From Thermocladium sp. UBA166 (GTDB lineage: Archaea; Thermoproteota; Thermoprotei; Thermoproteales; Thermocladiaceae), in the NCBI GenBank assembly GCA_002508315.1, contig DAHE01000049.1, positions 1 to 5,771 on the forward strand: DNA of 5,771 bases, read 5' to 3'. Positions 4,499-5,771 of the stretch are shown here, one piece after another. Position 1 is the stretch's first letter, and every line of letters starts with the position of its first letter. The notes under the pieces are model-generated. The model saw only the letters and a list, made by a program, of their open reading frames with translations, did not search any database and was not told where the DNA came from. Position numbers and translations under genes: made by a program.

Positions 4499-5771
4499 CT
4501 ACCTCGAAATGAATGAGTAAAGCCACTTGCGGAGCTCCTCCAATCTCTCCTCGCTGGAGGCCTCTATCGTTATCCTCAAGACATCCTCCGTGCCGCTGGG
4601 CCTGACCAGGAACCACGAATCCCCGTAATCCGCCCTGACCCCATCTATGGTGACGGCGTCGCCCACCTCCCTCCTTATCGCGTCCACCACGGCTAATGCC
4701 TTATCCCTGGGAACCTCCAACCTATCCCTGTGAATATACATTCGCGGCAGCTCAGAGTAGTACTGCGATAAGCTCTTCCCGCCCCTGCTCAAAACATGCA
4801 TCATCAGAATGGTAGTGGATATGCCGTCGCGGACAGGGTGGTGCCTCGGCCAAATGAAGCCGCCATTGTCCTCGAAGCCGCATAGCCCGCCTATTTCCAT
4901 CAAGGTGTGGCTGACATCGACGGAGCCCACCCTAGTCCAGACCAGCTTCCCACCACGTCGCTCCACCTCGGCCTTGACCATCGATGAAGATGACACGGGG
5001 GTGACGACGTACCCTCCCCCACTCTCCTCCAGCAACGCGTTGGCGAGTATCACGCCGCTCCTATCCCCTGGAATCACCTCTCCCTCGCTGGTCATGAACA
5101 TCGATCTATCCCCATCACCATCAAACGCCACGGCAAAGTCAACCCCCAGCTCCTTCACCGCCCTCGCGGTCTCCGCCAAGGTGTCTTGCCTTGGCTCGGG
5201 GGTTCGTCCCGGAAATAAACCACTTAAGTGGCCATTTATTGACTTCAACCTAATCCCCAGCCCCTCCAGCACCCGTGGAAGAACTAGGCTAGCCACGCTG
5301 TTGGCGAAGTCCGCGGCCAGGGTGAATCTACCCTTTATTGCATCCATGGGCAATAGATCGTAGAGGTGCTCCTCGTACTGCTTGAGGAGGTAATCGAGCT
5401 CGACGTTGATGATTGGCTTAACGTAATTGAAAGACTTGGCCGGCCGAGCCTCTCCATAAAGGGACTCTATCCTCCGCTCCTCGTCTCGGGACACCTCGAC
5501 GCCGTCGCTGCCCATCACCTTTATCCCATTATACTGCGGCGGGTTGTGGCTTGCCGTTATCATGACCCCGCCGGCGTACCCCCCGGCCTTGACCAAGTAC
5601 TGGAGGACTGGCGTCGGCACCAGGCCCATATCATGCACCTCAACGCCGTGCATTGACAATACGCCTCCGATTATTCTGGACAACGCTTGACTCGTGCTTC
5701 TCGCATCCCTCCCCATCAATACCTCGCCCCCGCCGAAGAACGATGCAATGGCTCCCCCGATCCTGGTGAGG
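4499..5771 (-). CDS. Phosphohexomutase (phosphoglucosamine/phosphomannomutase-type), 5' end outside window
   Basis: Alpha-D-phosphohexomutase that moves phosphate between C1 and C6 of a hexose phosphate. The reading frame stays open to the right edge, and residues encoded there (LTRIGGAIASFFGGGEV) continue the fold, so the TTG/ATG codons at 5719-5714 are internal; about 20 N-terminal residues are probably missing. Numbering from the first visible residue: GRDARSTS at 20-27, active-site phosphoserine loop TASHNPPQYNG at 72-82 (Ser74), Mg-binding DGDGDR at 217-222, sugar-recognition FEDNGGF at 299-305 and phosphate-binding RPSGTED at 390-396. The FE(D/E)NGG form, not GEQSGH (bacterial GlmM) or GEESGH, is the one I associate with archaeal enzymes acting on glucosamine, glucose or mannose phosphates, so substrate is left open. 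The usual Pro after SGTE is Asp here. All catalytic motifs are intact. Its products would supply protein glycosylation or sugar-nucleotide synthesis. It is convergent with the GNAT gene with no bases between the stops. Confidence 0.95.
   Translation of the reverse strand, partial: LTRIGGAIASFFGGGEVLMGRDARSTSQALSRIIGGVLSMHGVEVHDMGLVPTPVLQYLVKAGGYAGGVMITASHNPPQYNGIKVMGSDGVEVSRDEERRIESLYGEARPAKSFNYVKPIINVELDYLLKQYEEHLYDLLPMDAIKGRFTLAADFANSVASLVLPRVLEGLGIRLKSINGHLSGLFPGRTPEPRQDTLAETARAVKELGVDFAVAFDGDGDRSMFMTSEGEVIPGDRSGVILANALLEESGGGYVVTPVSSSSMVKAEVERRGGKLVWTRVGSVDVSHTLMEIGGLCGFEDNGGFIWPRHHPVRDGISTTILMMHVLSRGGKSLSQYYSELPRMYIHRDRLEVPRDKALAVVDAIRREVGDAVTIDGVRADYGDSWFLVRPSGTEDVLRITIEASSEERLEELRKWLYSFISR

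Noticed and set aside
4809..5363. Long open frame on the + strand opposite the phosphohexomutase, and a similar one at 2247-2735 opposite moeA.
   Set aside because: Ser/Pro/Thr-rich translations typical of antisense shadows in GC-rich genes; the opposite strand has complete conserved motifs through both regions.
5714..5719. TTG/ATG codons as the true start of the phosphohexomutase.
   Set aside because: The frame is open to the window edge and the upstream residues fit the family; a start here would remove the first strand and helix of domain 1 before the GRDARS motif.

Overview
This window looks like chromosomal DNA from a thermophilic crenarchaeon, most likely Thermoproteales-like. Four things suggest this: an archaeal mevalonate kinase; a MoeA fused to a periplasmic-binding-protein (PBP)-like domain, an architecture common in archaea; archaeal TATA-type promoters placed so close to start codons that the transcripts would be leaderless or nearly so; and coding sequence rich in AGG (Arg) and ATA (Ile) codons. 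Assignment below phylum is inference, because there is no rRNA, tRNA or other marker gene here.

Layout. Positions 1-303 hold no confident gene. The first 120 bases are clearly AT-richer (about 42% GC by hand count) than the genes (for example about 63% at 1081-1140). The stretch contains a 49-codon ORF of doubtful status and ends in a GC-rich hairpin (269-289) that resembles the right-end hairpin / omegaRNA 3' end of crenarchaeal IS200/IS605 TnpB elements. On the + strand, 304-786 encodes a 160-residue, probably all-helical protein that I do not recognise. It overlaps by 13 bases the mevalonate kinase gene (774-1760), so the two form an operon. After 113 non-coding bases, the opposite strand carries a 654-residue MoeA/PBP-like fusion (3838 down to 1874). 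A 192-base divergent intergenic region with two TATA-like boxes separates it from a 155-residue GNAT acetyltransferase (4031-4498, +). That gene abuts, with no spacer, the 3' end of a phosphohexomutase gene (minus strand, 4499 to beyond the right edge), whose N-terminus lies outside the window.

Function. The recognised genes are housekeeping metabolism that does not form a single pathway: isoprenoid lipid precursors (mevalonate kinase), molybdenum/tungsten cofactor maturation (MoeA fusion), hexose or amino-sugar phosphate interconversion (phosphohexomutase), and probably protein acetylation (GNAT, with features of the archaeal Pat group). I see no defence system, CRISPR array or intact mobile element. 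The points most worth a second look are the possible orphan TnpB-type right end beside the first operon, the unknown protein cotranscribed with mevalonate kinase, and the cytosolic anion-binding-like domain fused to MoeA.
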